Assembly: GCA_022702705.1 (NCBI GenBank)
Contig: CM040422.1
Coordinates: forward strand, 34,991,270 to 35,055,269
Source: Papilionanthe hookeriana x Papilionanthe teres
Lineage: Eukaryota; Streptophyta; Magnoliopsida; Asparagales; Orchidaceae
Reading direction: 5' to 3'
Length of the DNA stretch: 64,000 nucleotides
Part shown: positions 26,192 to 36,816 of the stretch, in pieces
Position numbering within the stretch: the first letter of the stretch is position 1
Layout of the letters: the number at the start of each line of letters is the position of its first letter
Position numbers and translations under genes: made by a program
Notes under the pieces: generated by a model
The model's database searches: none
What the model was told of the DNA's origin: nothing
The model's input: only the letters and a program-made list of their open reading frames with translations

Positions 26192-27668
26192 TCACAGCTC
26201 GTAAGGCCGGAGGCTCTCTAGCTCTGGGTCTAGCTGGAAGTGGTAAGGTGCTTTCCTGTCATCCATCCTTTTGAAAGTAACTGAGATCCTCTTCATTGGT
26301 ACTCCCGGTATGCAATGTTTAGCGACATCTGCTCCGTTGCCCTTTAGTATCATGACAGAACCTACGGTGTAATGGTATCTTTACTCGACCCTCGGAACTC
26401 ACACGGGCCTGCTATCCGGAGGTCGGATCCGAACATGATATTACACTCGTTCGGAAAAGAACCTATGCGAAAGGTCCGACAAAGTCGTGGTGATCTATGT
26501 GCGGGGGTATGCAGTCACCCTTCTTGTAAATGTTAATGATGCAACTGTTGGGTATGCAATCTGCTGGTAGTACCCTCCATGTTATCATTCTCTTTACCAT
26601 CCTTTTAATGACTAATGGCATTGGATCTACCTTGCCATGACGGAGTATCCCCGGTGGGTTTCCCTTCCTGTCTTCCGCGAAGTTGTAGCAGCATCCACAT
26701 TGTATTGTAATTCTCCCTTTCCCCGACATCCATCTCCGGGGTTCGAGTAAGTGTTTTCTCTTAGGCGGCTCGCTCGACCCATTCTTTTCAAATCCCGGAT
26801 GCGATCCACGATTTATTATTGTTCGTATTCGAGAACACGTTTGTATGTAGCTCGAGGCCTTCTAGTATATTGATCCTCCTGCCTCTAATTCTCTCGAAGT
26901 ATTGAAAAGTTTGCTTCTCGACATTCTGCATTCTTTCTAGCTCGTATTCTGGAATAATCTACAAATGACGAGGCCTGGTGACGTACTGTGGGATATATGG
27001 CTTAATCCCTTCGCGTTCTCCTGCATACCTCGGCTCCTCGGGGATGGTCTCCGTCGGGACATCCTCCGGGGTTGCTTCTGCAACAAGGTTATGCATTACT
27101 GGTGACTTTATCTGGTGGCGTGGTAGCCTCCCTTCTTCTGATCTCCTTGAGATTTCCCTGGTCCCTTCTGTTATCCTCGGAGCTAGCCTCCTTTCTTCAG
27201 GTTCCTGGTGAGCCAGTATCCTTGAAGTATATGGACTGGTAGTAGCGACTGCCTCGTCGCGCTGGTCCGCTGCTAGTTTAGTTACCATCTTGCGGATACG
27301 ATGATTTTTATTTCTTCGCTGAGTTGCTGTTAGAGTAGCTCTTCGTACCTCCTGAATCTCTGTGGGCGCGGCGTTGACAAGCCTGCCCTCTGCTGTAGCG
27401 ACTACAGACTTGATTCTCTTGTCCTCCTCAGTGTTTGTTTTTGTTTTCTTGCTGCTGGGTTGGTGGCTTGGGCCACCCACTTTCATTCTCGTCTCGGCCG
27501 GCGGTTCCTCTCTATCAGCTGGGACCCGAGTCACCTTCCTCGTATTGCGGGCCTCGTCGGTGCGAAGTCCGAGTCAATCTCTATTATTGCTCCATCTTTC
27601 ACCCTCTTTTCGTCGAGTGCGAGGCTTACGCCATTTCTAAAGTTCGGGACCAACCGCCCGTTCGACAT
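26192..27668 (-). pseudogene. ORF with AlkB-like 2OG-Fe(II) dioxygenase domain in E1
   Basis: An extra ORF after integrase. It starts at ATG 27668 (MSNGRLVPNF), breaks frame near 27535, and has a long basic, disordered N-terminal part (26959-27534). The C-terminal third is an AlkB-homologue domain. RITIQCGCCYNF and GNPPGIL are followed by PNSCIINIYKKGDCIPPHID, which carries the HxD iron ligand (His 26499-26501, Asp 26493-26495). After frameshifts come AKHCIPGVP with the distal His (26315-26317) and KRISVTF with the Arg that binds 2-oxoglutarate (26288-26290). The layout is that of plant ALKBH9/10-type RNA demethylases rather than short bacterial AlkB. All four key residues survive, but stops near 26958 and 26820, a stop and frameshift near 26458 and another shift near 26370 make it a pseudogene. 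The substrate is unknown. The domain identification is strong; its role in the element is inference. Confidence 0.85.
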
Positions 27669-28027
27669 TTCCTCGCGAAAAGACAAGGAAAATGATCGTG
27701 GGTCATACTAAGAACAAGAACATTAAGAAAATGTTTATTGGAGACGAGTTTTCATTTTCTCTTTTTTTATTATTCCTTTTGTATTTTTAAATTCAACAGG
27801 AATGAAGTGGGAAAAGATCGGGAAAAAGATTTTGATTTGGAAGAGAGAACAAGAAAAATTTTATTATCATGATTTTATTTATTTTAGCACATTTTTTATT
27901 ATTTTTTGGGTTCAGACCCAGTCATAAGTAATTACTTCGCCCGTGCTTCTAGAGATGAAGAATTCATTCCTTCAAAATATCAGGTAGCGTAATACTTCTT
28001 CAAGTATCATTCGTTGATCGGAAGCAT
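27669..28027 (-). other. Spacer between integrase and AlkB ORF
   Basis: About 360 bp without an ORF, very A/T-rich, with a pyrimidine-rich stretch on minus before the AlkB-ORF start. It separates the pol stop codon from the extra ORF, so the two are not one continuous frame. Splicing or internal initiation could link them; nothing here decides it. Confidence 0.5.
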
Positions 28028-29110
28028 ATGTCATTCTCCTTGGCAATTCACTAGCTGGTAGGAGCCACTTGAGTAGACTGCCTCAACCACAAATGGTCCG
28101 TCCCAAGTGGGTTCAAATTTTCCTCCTATCTTGCGGTGTGCAAGGATAGGTCTCTTGAGAACGAGAACTAAGTCACCAACTTTGAAGGTTCTTGGGCGGA
28201 CCCGGTTTGTCATGGGCTTGAACCATCTTAGCTTGGTATAGTTCTAAATTCTGTTGCGACTGCAAGTCTTTTCCCTTCCGGGCTTTCCAATTCCTTTAGT
28301 CGTAATTTGGCATTCAATTCTCGTCGTGATTTTGTTTGCAATCGTAATTCGGAGTGAAGGAAGTCTGGACCTCTAAGGGTAACACTCGCCTCGGACCCAT
28401 AGACCGGAGCGTAAGGTGTAGCTTGAGTAGGAGTTACGAAGGTTGCCCCGTAGGCCCATAAGGCTTCTAATAACTTCTCGTGCCAATTTCTCTTATTATC
28501 GTCCAAAGTTTTCTTTAAAATTTGAACGAGAGTTTTATTAAAAGCCTTAGCCAGGCCGTTTGCTCTTAGATATTAAATTGTTGAATACCGCCAGTCGATT
28601 CCGTGTCTCTTGACAAAATTGTTGATTTGCATGCTTCTGAATGTTGACCCATTATCTGAGATGATCCTGCGTGGCACTCCGAAATGGTAGACAACTTGGT
28701 TCTTGAAAAACTGTAGCACGTGGTGTGCTTTCACTTCTCTGAGTGGAACCGCCTCTGCCCACTTGGAAAAGTAATGCGTAGCCGCAAGAATGAAGCGATG
28801 TCCTTTTGAAGACGGTGGTTCTATCGGACCCACTATATCTGTGCCCCAACATTTAAATGGCCACGACGCAATTATCAGGTGTAGCACATTTGGAGGTTGG
28901 TGTAGAACCACTCCGTGCACTTGGCGTTGGTGACAGCTCTTGGCGATTTTCATGCAGTCGATCATCATCGAGGGCCAGTAATACCCTAGTCTTTTAATTT
29001 TCATTTTCATCTTCGGACCCGACTGGTGAGCACCACAGAGTCCTGAATGCACCTCTTTAATAATTTCACGAGCCTCGGACCCGCTTAGGGACCTTAGTCA
29101 CATTTGATCG
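28028..29110 (-). pseudogene. Integrase of E1
   Basis: Zinc-binding region: HSGLCGAHQSG supplies the two His, then CMKIAKSCHQRQ, where the usual last Cys of the C-x2-C pair is Arg. The core has GTDIVGPI (first Asp) and IISDNGSTF (second Asp). The catalytic Glu position, usually in an AEAFNK-type block, reads AKAFNK, so Glu has become Lys. A stop (about 28576) splits the core from the next part (28228-28506), which has the WHEKLLEALWAYG block. The C-terminal part (28031-28213) has FKVGDLVLV and a GPF block. Two missing catalytic or structural residues plus stops make it inactive. It matches Tat-lineage integrases in layout. Confidence 0.88.
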
Positions 29111-29436
29111 AAAGACCTTTTGTATAACGTGTTGTTTATTAATGCATAGGACAGAGTTCTTTTCTTGATCTGATGGGCTAACGACCTATCGTCTGGTAGT
29201 TTTCCTGTTTACGGTGTAGTCTATTAATGGTCGTCGCCAATCTTCCGTGTTTTCTCGTCATCTGCTACAGTCGATTCTTTTGCTTTTTCTGATTTGTGTA
29301 TTGTGTCTATGTCGAGCAGTGATAGGACCTGACGTCCGTGAACTGACACTTCCACTGATTCATCTTGCAAGCAGGCAAATTCTTTTGTGAGGCGGGCTAA
29401 CGCATCTGCTAAAGCGTTTTCTTTTCTGGGAATTTA

Positions 29437-29868
29437 TTAGATCATCACATTCGGAATCTGTTCCAACAACTGTATGGCATACTGAAAGTATTGCTCGAGT
29501 CTTGGCTTTAAAATTCTGTACTGTCTGGCAATTTGTTGAATGATTAACTGCGAATCCCCGTAGATATTGATGTTTGTTATCCCCATTTGAATAGTTAATT
29601 CCAGTCCTGTTACGAGAGCTTCATGTTCTGCTTCGTTGTTTGTACACGGCTCTGTCAAGTGGTAGGAGTATCTTAACATCCCCCGCTCTGGTGTTATAAA
29701 GATTAGTCCGATTCCTGCCTTACCGGGCACTATCACTTGCGATTCTTCATCTTTGTGTGTCGAAGATGCTCCGTCGAAATACAATTCCCAACGTCGATCA
29801 TCGGGGTCTTCTAAGCTCATTATTTGTTCATCCGGCAAGTCGTCATTGAGAGGAGATCCCGCAGGCAA
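29437..29868 (-). CDS. Second (archaeal-like) RNase H of E1
   Basis: A separate RNase H domain lies between the RT-linked RNase H and integrase. The active-site series is visible: YFDGASS (Asp), NNEAEHEAL (Glu) and YGDSQLIIQQ (Asp). An additional RNase H at this spot marks the Tat lineage (Tat, Ogre, Retand type), which is the main reason for the lineage call. The frame is open for 143 codons but is offset from the preceding RT frame and runs into stops before integrase, so it is a decayed domain and not a stand-alone gene. The stretch 29110-29436 is a linker with stops. Confidence 0.85.
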   Translation of the reverse strand: MPAGSPLNDDLPDEQIMSLEDPDDRRWELYFDGASSTHKDEESQVIVPGKAGIGLIFITPERGMLRYSYHLTEPCTNNEAEHEALVTGLELTIQMGITNINIYGDSQLIIQQIARQYRILKPRLEQYFQYAIQLLEQIPNVMI

Positions 29869-31240
29869 AGGGTGTCTTCGCGAGGAAGTCTGCTAGGACT
29901 TGTCCCTTTACGGCACGAAGAGGCACGAAAGTTATATTGAATTGCAATAATATCATTGACCACCTGGCAAGTCTGCCAGAAAGCGTTGGACGAGTCATCA
30001 AGTATTGCATTGGATTAAATTTTAAGATCAGGTTGACCTTATGAGAAAGCATGTAGTGCCTGAGCTTTTGAGCGGCGAAGATCAGGGCCAAACAGTGCTT
30101 TTCAATCGTGGGATTCTTTATTTTCGTCGGAAGTAAACGATAGCTTAGGTAGTAAAGAGCATTTTCTTTACCCTCATCATTGACCTGGGCTAACAGGGCT
30201 CCGAGTGAGTCGTCTAAAGCCGCGGTATAAAGTATCAACGGTCTACTTGAGACTGGGGCTGCTAAGACAGGAGGTGTCATTAAATATTGTTTAATGTCCT
30301 CAAAGGCCTTCTGGCATTTCTCTTCCCTAATAAATTTGGCGTCCTTTTTAACTAATGCTGAGAAAGGCTGACACCTACCTGACAAGTTTGAGATAAAGCG
30401 TCGAAGATATGCCAACTTCCCTTGAAAAGATCGTAGTTGTTTTAAGGTTTTGGGAGGTGGCATTTCTAAGATATGTTTAATCTTTTCCAGGTCGATTTCA
30501 ATCCCACGATGTCGGACAACGAATCCTAAGAATTTCCCGGAGGTGACGCCGAAGGCGCATTTTGAGGGATTCATCTTAAGGTTAAATTGTCTTAATCATT
30601 CAAAAACAATTCTCAAATCATACAGGTGGTTTTCCTTTACTTTGCTTTTGATGACCACATCATCCACGTAGCATTCGACTTGATTGTGGATGAGATCATC
30701 AAAATTCTTGTCATTGCTCTCTGGTAGGTTGCTCCTGCATTCTTCAGTCCGAATGGCATCACTGTGTAGCAATATACTCCGATTGGCGTTCTGAATGCTG
30801 TAAGTTTTTCATCTTCTAGAGCAATTTTTATCTGGTTGTATCCTGAAGATCCATCCATGAATGAAAATACTTCATGTGTTGAAGCAATGTCGATCATAAT
30901 TCTGGGATCGGTAGAGGGAATTCATCTTTTGGACATGCCTTGTTTAAATCTCTGAAATCCACACAAATTCTGATCTGACCATTCTTCTTCCTGACTGGCA
31001 CCACATTGGCTAACCAAGTCGAGTATTATTCTTCACGGACAAATTTAGCATCTATTAGCTTCTTAACTTCAGTTATGACTTGTTGTTCGATTTCTAGACG
31101 CATTCTTCTGGGACCTTGTCTGACTGGAACAGAAGCAGGATCTACTCCTAGCTTATTGACTGTGACCTTTGGAGCTAATCCTGGCATCTCATCGTAGCTC
31201 CAAGCAAAACAGTCTTTAAATTCCATTAATAACTTGATTA
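29843..31240 (-). pseudogene. Reverse transcriptase and linked RNase H of E1
   Basis: In order on minus: an N-terminal block (31026-31226) with the CFAWSYDEMPG stretch; palm motif FMDGSSGYNQI and the block PFGLKNAGATYQR (30637-30897); then YVDD at 30659-30670, which sits in another frame, so there is an indel just upstream. The thumb and RNase H part (29843-30574) has the FLGFVV block, AYLRRFI, and the RNase H signature LILYTAALDDSLGALL and IEKHCLAL. Stops occur near 31023 and 30590. The motif series is typical of Ty3/gypsy. With three frames it cannot encode an active enzyme. Confidence 0.92.
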
Positions 31241-31359
31241 TTTCTTTGGAGTCTTCTTTATTGAGTAAGGAGCTAACAAAGGTAGGTCTGAGGCTCTTCG
31301 CTAGTACCTAAGTTAACTTCCGTTAACTCATCTATTGTAGATTTGATCTCTTCTTCGAA

Positions 31360-32690
31360 CTACGGTGGAGCGTTTCCAATTTGTAAATCTTCGAATTCTT
31401 CCGTAGTTTCCATACGGTTTTCATTAGACTCGCAAGTGACAACCAAGCAAAATTCGGTATCGTCAGTCGATCCTACCGTGTCGAATCCCGGACCATGTTT
31501 TGAATTGGGTGGACGACCGGAGTTATTCCATAATTTTTCAAAATGTTGTGATTGACCTTTTGTCCATTGTCGAGGTAAGAAACCACGCTGAATTAAATTT
31601 TGAACACAGGGAGAGTACCACTCAAAAGGCAATTCCATTAATTCGGAAGAAGTGACATCTTCAAATTGTACATTGTTTTCAGTTTTGAAGGAAGGAGCAC
31701 CACGATAGAATTTAATGGGCTTTGCACCGCCGCTACGTACCTCTTTGACCACCATACCCTCGATCTTATTAGGATGGATCTGGGTCAGGGTCATAGTATG
31801 TACATAGTGGTTAATCTTCTCGTACATCGATTTATATTCCTCGTTCTTTTCATCTTCAAGAGAGATCTTGAATTGCGGCTTCTTTCGACTTATTGTCACT
31901 GCTTCTTGCTTGATCTCCTTTTCTTCTTCAGAACTATCTTCCCAATCAACATTGATGGCTGGTTTCCTCTGTCCAACTGTCTTAACGTCTCTGCCACGAC
32001 CTCGTCCCCGTCCTCGACCTCGGATGCGAGTTGTGGAGAAGCCTTCACCATCTCGCCGTAAGGGAGTGGTGAGTGACTGTTGGACTAGAACTTCAGGTCC
32101 TTCGTCGTCCCGAAATTCCTTTGCTTCATTCATTATAGTATCTCTAGAGAAGATTGTTTTCTTCGGAGGTGCGTAATAAGTTGCATCTTCATGGATTCCA
32201 ATTTCATGTATGGAGAATGGTTGTAAGTCACCTTTGATGCACTGTTCCCCTCCATCGTAGTATTTGATGCACTGATGTTGGGATGATGGTACCATCCAGT
32301 TCTCATGTGTCCATGGTCGGCCCAGTAGAGCATTGAATGACGTTTCTGAATCGATTATGTGAAATTTCGTGGTTGACTTTGCCAAGTCACCGGTCTTCAT
32401 TAGCAGTGTTATCGATCCGAGGGTTCTTTCTCCTTTCTGGTTGAATCCTCTTAATAACATTTTGTCTGCTTCGAGCTCGCGAGTATCAATTTCCAAGTAT
32501 GCTAGCGTCCGAAGATTCATTATGTTGATTGATGCTCCTAGATCCACCAATACTCTGGAGAGCGTAAATTTTTCGATTGTAACTGAAATGTACAACGGTC
32601 GGTTGTGGTCTGCTATCTCAAGTAGTAGGTCATTGTCCATGAAGGTAACACCTCACTGTTCCTTTAACGAGCAAACCTCATCTAAGGAAT
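31360..32690 (-). pseudogene. Aspartic protease region of E1
   Basis: A 426-codon open frame (31360-32640). Retropepsin-like block VLVDLGASINI at residues 30-40: the usual D-[S/T/N]-G-[A/S] is DLGAS here, with the catalytic Asp kept at residue 33. The second half has the FNALLGRPW block. After it come an Arg-Gly tract (RGRGRGRGRGRD, about residues 206-217) and an acidic stretch (WEDSSEEEKEIKQE). The long frame then continues to a RT-proximal linker. A stop just upstream (near 32655) separates it from gag. It is the best-preserved frame of E1. Confidence 0.8.
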
Positions 32691-32835
32691 CTCCGGTCAT
32701 TTGAGCTAAGCAAATCTCTGGATCAAGCAAGGCCTTGATCAGAGCTTCTCTCATCTCCTTTGATAAGATGAGAGCATCGTAGATGCTCAGTTTGGCTGGT
32801 AGTTTCCTAAGATGGGCTAGCACGTTGTAGTCACT

Positions 32836-33567
32836 TTATTTCCATGTGTCTCGATTTCTTCCCGAATGGGTATTTCTTCTGCTGAAGGCTGGTTCTTCTC
32901 GAACAACCACCTGCTTTCCTTTGTCCTTTGGACCCATTCTCGGAGGTAGAACTCTTCCACTTCTTAAGTTGACTTCTGTAATTTCTCCTGAATCTAATAT
33001 TGAGTTTACTGGTGTCTCCTCCTGAATTGGAATAAAAGGTTCTTCTAGATTAGCTTCAGAGTCTGAAGGCTCTAACTCTATTGTGACTGGAGCTCCTCGA
33101 AACTCGCAAATAGATTCATTGCTTGTTGTACTCTCGTAACCTCCTTGGTGGATGTCTTCTTCATCATTGTGATCGTCGAGATTGTGTATGATTTGAGAAT
33201 TGTTACTTGTATTAGAATCGATGATCGGATTAGGTTGGTTGTCGCTAGTTACGTAATCATTAGAAACAGTCAAAACGTAACCAATGCCATAACCCTTATC
33301 ATTATAAGATCCCACCGGAGTGAGCAAATAATCATACAGAGTCAAAGGTTCGAGGGATTTCTCCCCCGAATCGGAAACAACCATCCTAGGATAAGCAGCT
33401 CCTAGTCTAGCCTTAAGAGTCTCGGTCTTTTCCTCTTCATCAATTTTCTTCTTTTCTTCAATCGTCTCTCGTTGAGGTGGTTCTTCTATCGCAAGTGATA
33501 GTACCGACTTGACAGGTTTCAAACTCTGAATTGAGGCTCGCACCGAAGTGGTTTGGATGCGATCCAA
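32836..33567 (-). CDS. Gag-protease linker region of E1
   Basis: 243 codons, hydrophilic and acidic, with the EVNLRSGRVLPPRM block near its end. Short LRSGR-type blocks before protease are common in Tat-lineage polyproteins. No enzymatic motif. The frame ends at a stop (about 32836); the following stretch to 32700 translates as a conserved-looking helical segment ([21 protein letters not shown]) that belongs to the same polyprotein. Confidence 0.6.
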   Translation of the reverse strand: MDRIQTTSVRASIQSLKPVKSVLSLAIEEPPQRETIEEKKKIDEEEKTETLKARLGAAYPRMVVSDSGEKSLEPLTLYDYLLTPVGSYNDKGYGIGYVLTVSNDYVTSDNQPNPIIDSNTSNNSQIIHNLDDHNDEEDIHQGGYESTTSNESICEFRGAPVTIELEPSDSEANLEEPFIPIQEETPVNSILDSGEITEVNLRSGRVLPPRMGPKDKGKQVVVREEPAFSRRNTHSGRNRDTWK

Positions 33568-33569
33568 AA

Positions 33570-35049
33570 TCTTCTTCGAAGACTTTGTCTAGGCGGTAGT
33601 CCATCCATCATCAGTCGCATAGGGATCTATCGGAACAATGAGATCCGTCGAGATAACATTGACGAAACCTCCTTTCTGGGGTTCCTTCACTTATTCCTTC
33701 AGGATTGTTATGTTCCCTTTTCAAAGATTGTCGTTGAGCCAACTTTTGAAGGTAATACAATCTTCTATCTTGTGTCCAAGCATCCGGTGGTAAGGGCAAA
33801 AGTTGGGATCACCTTTCTTGTCGACTTCTTCTGGTTTCTTAGGCTCTGGCAGTTGGAAATCTGGAGTCTTTATTAGACTGAGGAACATTTTCGGCACTGC
33901 CTCATTCTTGAACGGATACTCCCTGCTCAGAAGCTCCCTTAACGTACGTTGTGGACGAGGAGGTTGTTCATACTTGTTGGGATGAGCGATAGGCTGGGTC
34001 GGGGTTCTTGGTAATTCTGTTGAATTCTTCGTCGCCGTTACGGCGGTATTTGTATTGGCTGCTTGCCCTTATCGACTGTTGTGACAATCCCGAACTTCTT
34101 TTCAAAAGTTTTCATGGGCTTCTGTTTGTCTGTTTTGTCGGTGAAACTTAATTGCTTCGCCTCCTCTTGCAAGCTTCCGGCCTTGCTTAACAACTTCTTG
34201 AAAGTCTTAATAGTAAATCCCTTGAGGAGAAGTGCTATCGGACCATGAATTCTCTTAAGTAGAATGCCGACTGCATGCTGTTCTTGTAGCTGTGGTTCAC
34301 ACTTCATACTTAGATTCCTCCATCGAAGTATGTAGTCTACCAAAGTTTCGTTCGGCTACTGCTTCTCTACCACTAAATCACCTATAGTGATGTGGTGCTG
34401 AGCTCTGGCAAATCGCTTGATGAAGAGGTTCTCTAATTTTGAAAATGTCTTCACCTAACCGTTCGGTAGTTCCGCATACCAATCAAAGGCGATTCCTGAC
34501 AGGCTGCTGACAAATTGTAGGAAGAGTAAAGCATCACTTCCGCCCGCATTGCAACAACTGGCACGAAAATGCGCAACATGCTGTCGAGGGTTTCTGGTTT
34601 CGTCAAAGGTCTTGAACAGAGGTGGTACAAAGCCTTTCGGATATTGGACAACGTTGAATTCTTTGGGGTAAGGTCTACACGTCCGAATAGATGTCCCGCT
34701 CTTTGATTGTGCCAAGGCTTCTCGCACCTGCTGTTCCACTATGCTCTTGATATCCTTTTCCGGAATCATGCTTTTTGTTGCATCCTTTTTTAACTGATCA
34801 TCCACGTTGACGGATGTAATCTCCTTTCCTCCGTCTTCGATGTGAATAACTTCAGGGGTGTTTCTCTTTGGGGTTGAACACGACTGCGGAGAGTGGCTAG
34901 GGCTGCGACCATCTCTTCCATCCTTTTTGCCATTTGGGCGATCATATCATCTTTCTCTTGAAGGTCGTATCCTCATCACTTCCGACTCCTCTCTTTCGCG
35001 AGTACGCGGGAGCACCTTGTGAAGCCGACGAAGCTCGTGTTTCAACCAT
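33570..35049 (-). pseudogene. Gag of E1
   Basis: The likely start is ATG 35049 (MVETRASSASQGAPAYS). A frameshift follows within 35 codons. The capsid-like part is split: 34455-34805 includes the stretch ending GIAFDWYAELPNG, then a stop, then 34038-34343 with VDYILRWRNLSMKC. A zinc-knuckle-like CPYHRMLGHKIEDC spans 33757-33798. A capsid core followed by a single C/H knuckle fits retrotransposon Gag. At least three stops or shifts break it. Confidence 0.8.
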
Positions 35050-35099
35050 GTTAATTTCTACATATTCATCATCCATGAACTCTGACGAGTCGACTTCAT

Positions 35100-36387
35100 C
35101 TCCGAATTTTTCTTCTCTTTCTCTTGCTAATCACCGAATATCGGTTCTTAGCTTTTACATAGCATCTTCTAATGGTATTTTACGTACATCCTTGCGGTTG
35201 TCATGCGATAACTGTCGGGTTTCCTTCTCATGAGTCCCCTTCATTGCGGTAGCACTTTCTTCGGACTCAAGTCTCCTGACGAGACTTTCCTTCTCAGGTT
35301 GTTGTTTTAATCTTAATTGTCTTGTAGTGGGACGCCATACCATCCATCTAGCAGTAGAAGGTCTAGGACCGGATGGTCTATCAGCCAAATGCTGGAAGGT
35401 GGTATCCTCACTAATTTGTAGTCCTGAAACAACGATAGGTGGACTAGCTTTCATTCTCTTATTCGGCTTTTCTGCAGCGATAGCAAGCTCTATTCGCGGC
35501 CCAAGATGAGATTTGGCCGGCACTCGCCCTATCCTTCTTAAAATCTCTAATACAGGGCATTTTTCTTTCTTTGCTAACTTCTCTATCAGGGTCTACAGTC
35601 GAGCAAATGGCGTAATTCTAGTCCTTTTCTTACGGCCGTCGTTGTAATATGCGGGCTGAGGCAATGCAGAAGCAATCTTGCAGACATTTTCCTCATCCTC
35701 TGCGGTGGAGAGGGGATGAAACCGACTTCCTCCCAAAAGTGGTATGTATTCAGGCAATGGTGTATACTCGGGCCGTTCTGGGATTTCCTCCAGGAAAGCA
35801 ACTTCAGCAGCTCTGGCTTCTCTAGCAATCCTTCTACTTTTGTTCCTCCTTTGAGTCCGTGTCAGTGGTGGAATTCTTGAGCTGGACCCGATCTCGAAAA
35901 TAGAAGGTCTCACAGGAAGATCTGTACCCTCCACAGGTTCATCGCAATTCTGAATTTCCTTCCCCTTTAGTTTGACAGAAGCCGGGGTAGGTACAGAGAC
36001 AACTAGACCAGTGGGAGTAGCAACAACTGTCCTTCTGCGAACAACAGTACTCCTCTCAGTTGGAATCTTTTACAAAGGAGGGAATTCATGAGTTGACTTG
36101 AGGTTAAACTCAATCAACGGCTTCTCAGTTTCTGGTACTTTGTTTGCAAGTGAGAAGAGAGTAACGTCTGGGATTTTGATGTCGGTGTCCCCAAATTCTT
36201 TTCTGAATCGAATGATTCCATTATCGAGCCGATTCGTCCTTGAACACGACCGAGTCCGATCCGATTGACGAAGGAGAAGATCGGTTTTGGGGCTTCCATT
36301 TACGTAGGGCGGATTCCAAGTGTTAGTCCCTGAATCGTGCTTCTTCTTGTCGTAAAACTTATGACGAAAAAGAAAGAGTCCGAACAC
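35100..36387 (-). pseudogene. ORF1 upstream of gag in E1
   Basis: One reading frame continues from 36387 to about 35155, broken by in-frame stops at 36070 and 35593. It is basic and low in complexity, with no enzyme motif. A block LTRTQRRNKSRRI (in 35593-35934) is preceded in the same frame by a VVATPTGLVVSVPTP stretch. Both features reappear in the N-terminal half of the AlkB ORF. An extra ORF before gag is a known trait of Ogre-type Tat elements. Function unknown. Confidence 0.6.
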
Positions 36388-36816
36388 ATTTCCGTTTATC
36401 CTAGTGTATTTGTAGTATTAAAAGAAAATTTGTTTAGATAATTGTTTTTTTTTTCTAAAAGACTTGTTCGTTAGGACAAAGGATTATTAAAAGAAGGAGA
36501 GTTGTAGGAAGGGTAAAAGGAATTGATTAGGAACTGGAACGAGAAGAGAAAGTCTTGTAGAAACTTCTCGACCCGCAAGGCCGCTCCTAAACTAACACCT
36601 ATTGGGGGCCCACCCCACCTCAGAAATGAGGTAAAAGGATCTCGGAACCTCTCTGTTTAGGGGTGTCTAAACAGTGGCTCCTAAATCCGAGAGAATGTTG
36701 GTTATACTTGTTCAAGGTAGAAATGGACATAGTATTCCAACGGGAAGAAGGGTAGTTTGATCCACTAGGGACATGGATACACTACTGATTTTTTGAAAGA
36801 AGAACTATCTGATTAA
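36388..36816 (-). other. E1 leader, without a recognisable primer-binding site
   Basis: Non-coding sequence between ORF1 and the truncated 5' LTR. It holds a hairpin at 36617-36632 and an inverted copy of the LTR-adjacent motif at 36595-36612. The join to the LTR at 36817 falls in the middle of LTR sequence, so the U5 end and the expected primer-binding site have been lost. Confidence 0.55.
36595..36632 (-). repeat. Inverted copy of the LTR-end motif and hairpin in the E1 leader
   Basis: On minus it reads ACCTCA-TTTC-TGAGGT hairpin, GGGG, then TGGGCCCCCAATAGGTGT. At 24281-24312 plus the order is the same: TGAGGTC, LTR end, TGGACCCCCAATAGGTGT. The 18-base motif differs at one position. The two copies face each other across the coding region. 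Confidence 0.6.

Noticed and set aside
32133..32704. Plus-strand frames opposite the protease ORF
   Set aside because: Shadow frames of the long minus-strand polyprotein, which carries the recognisable motifs.
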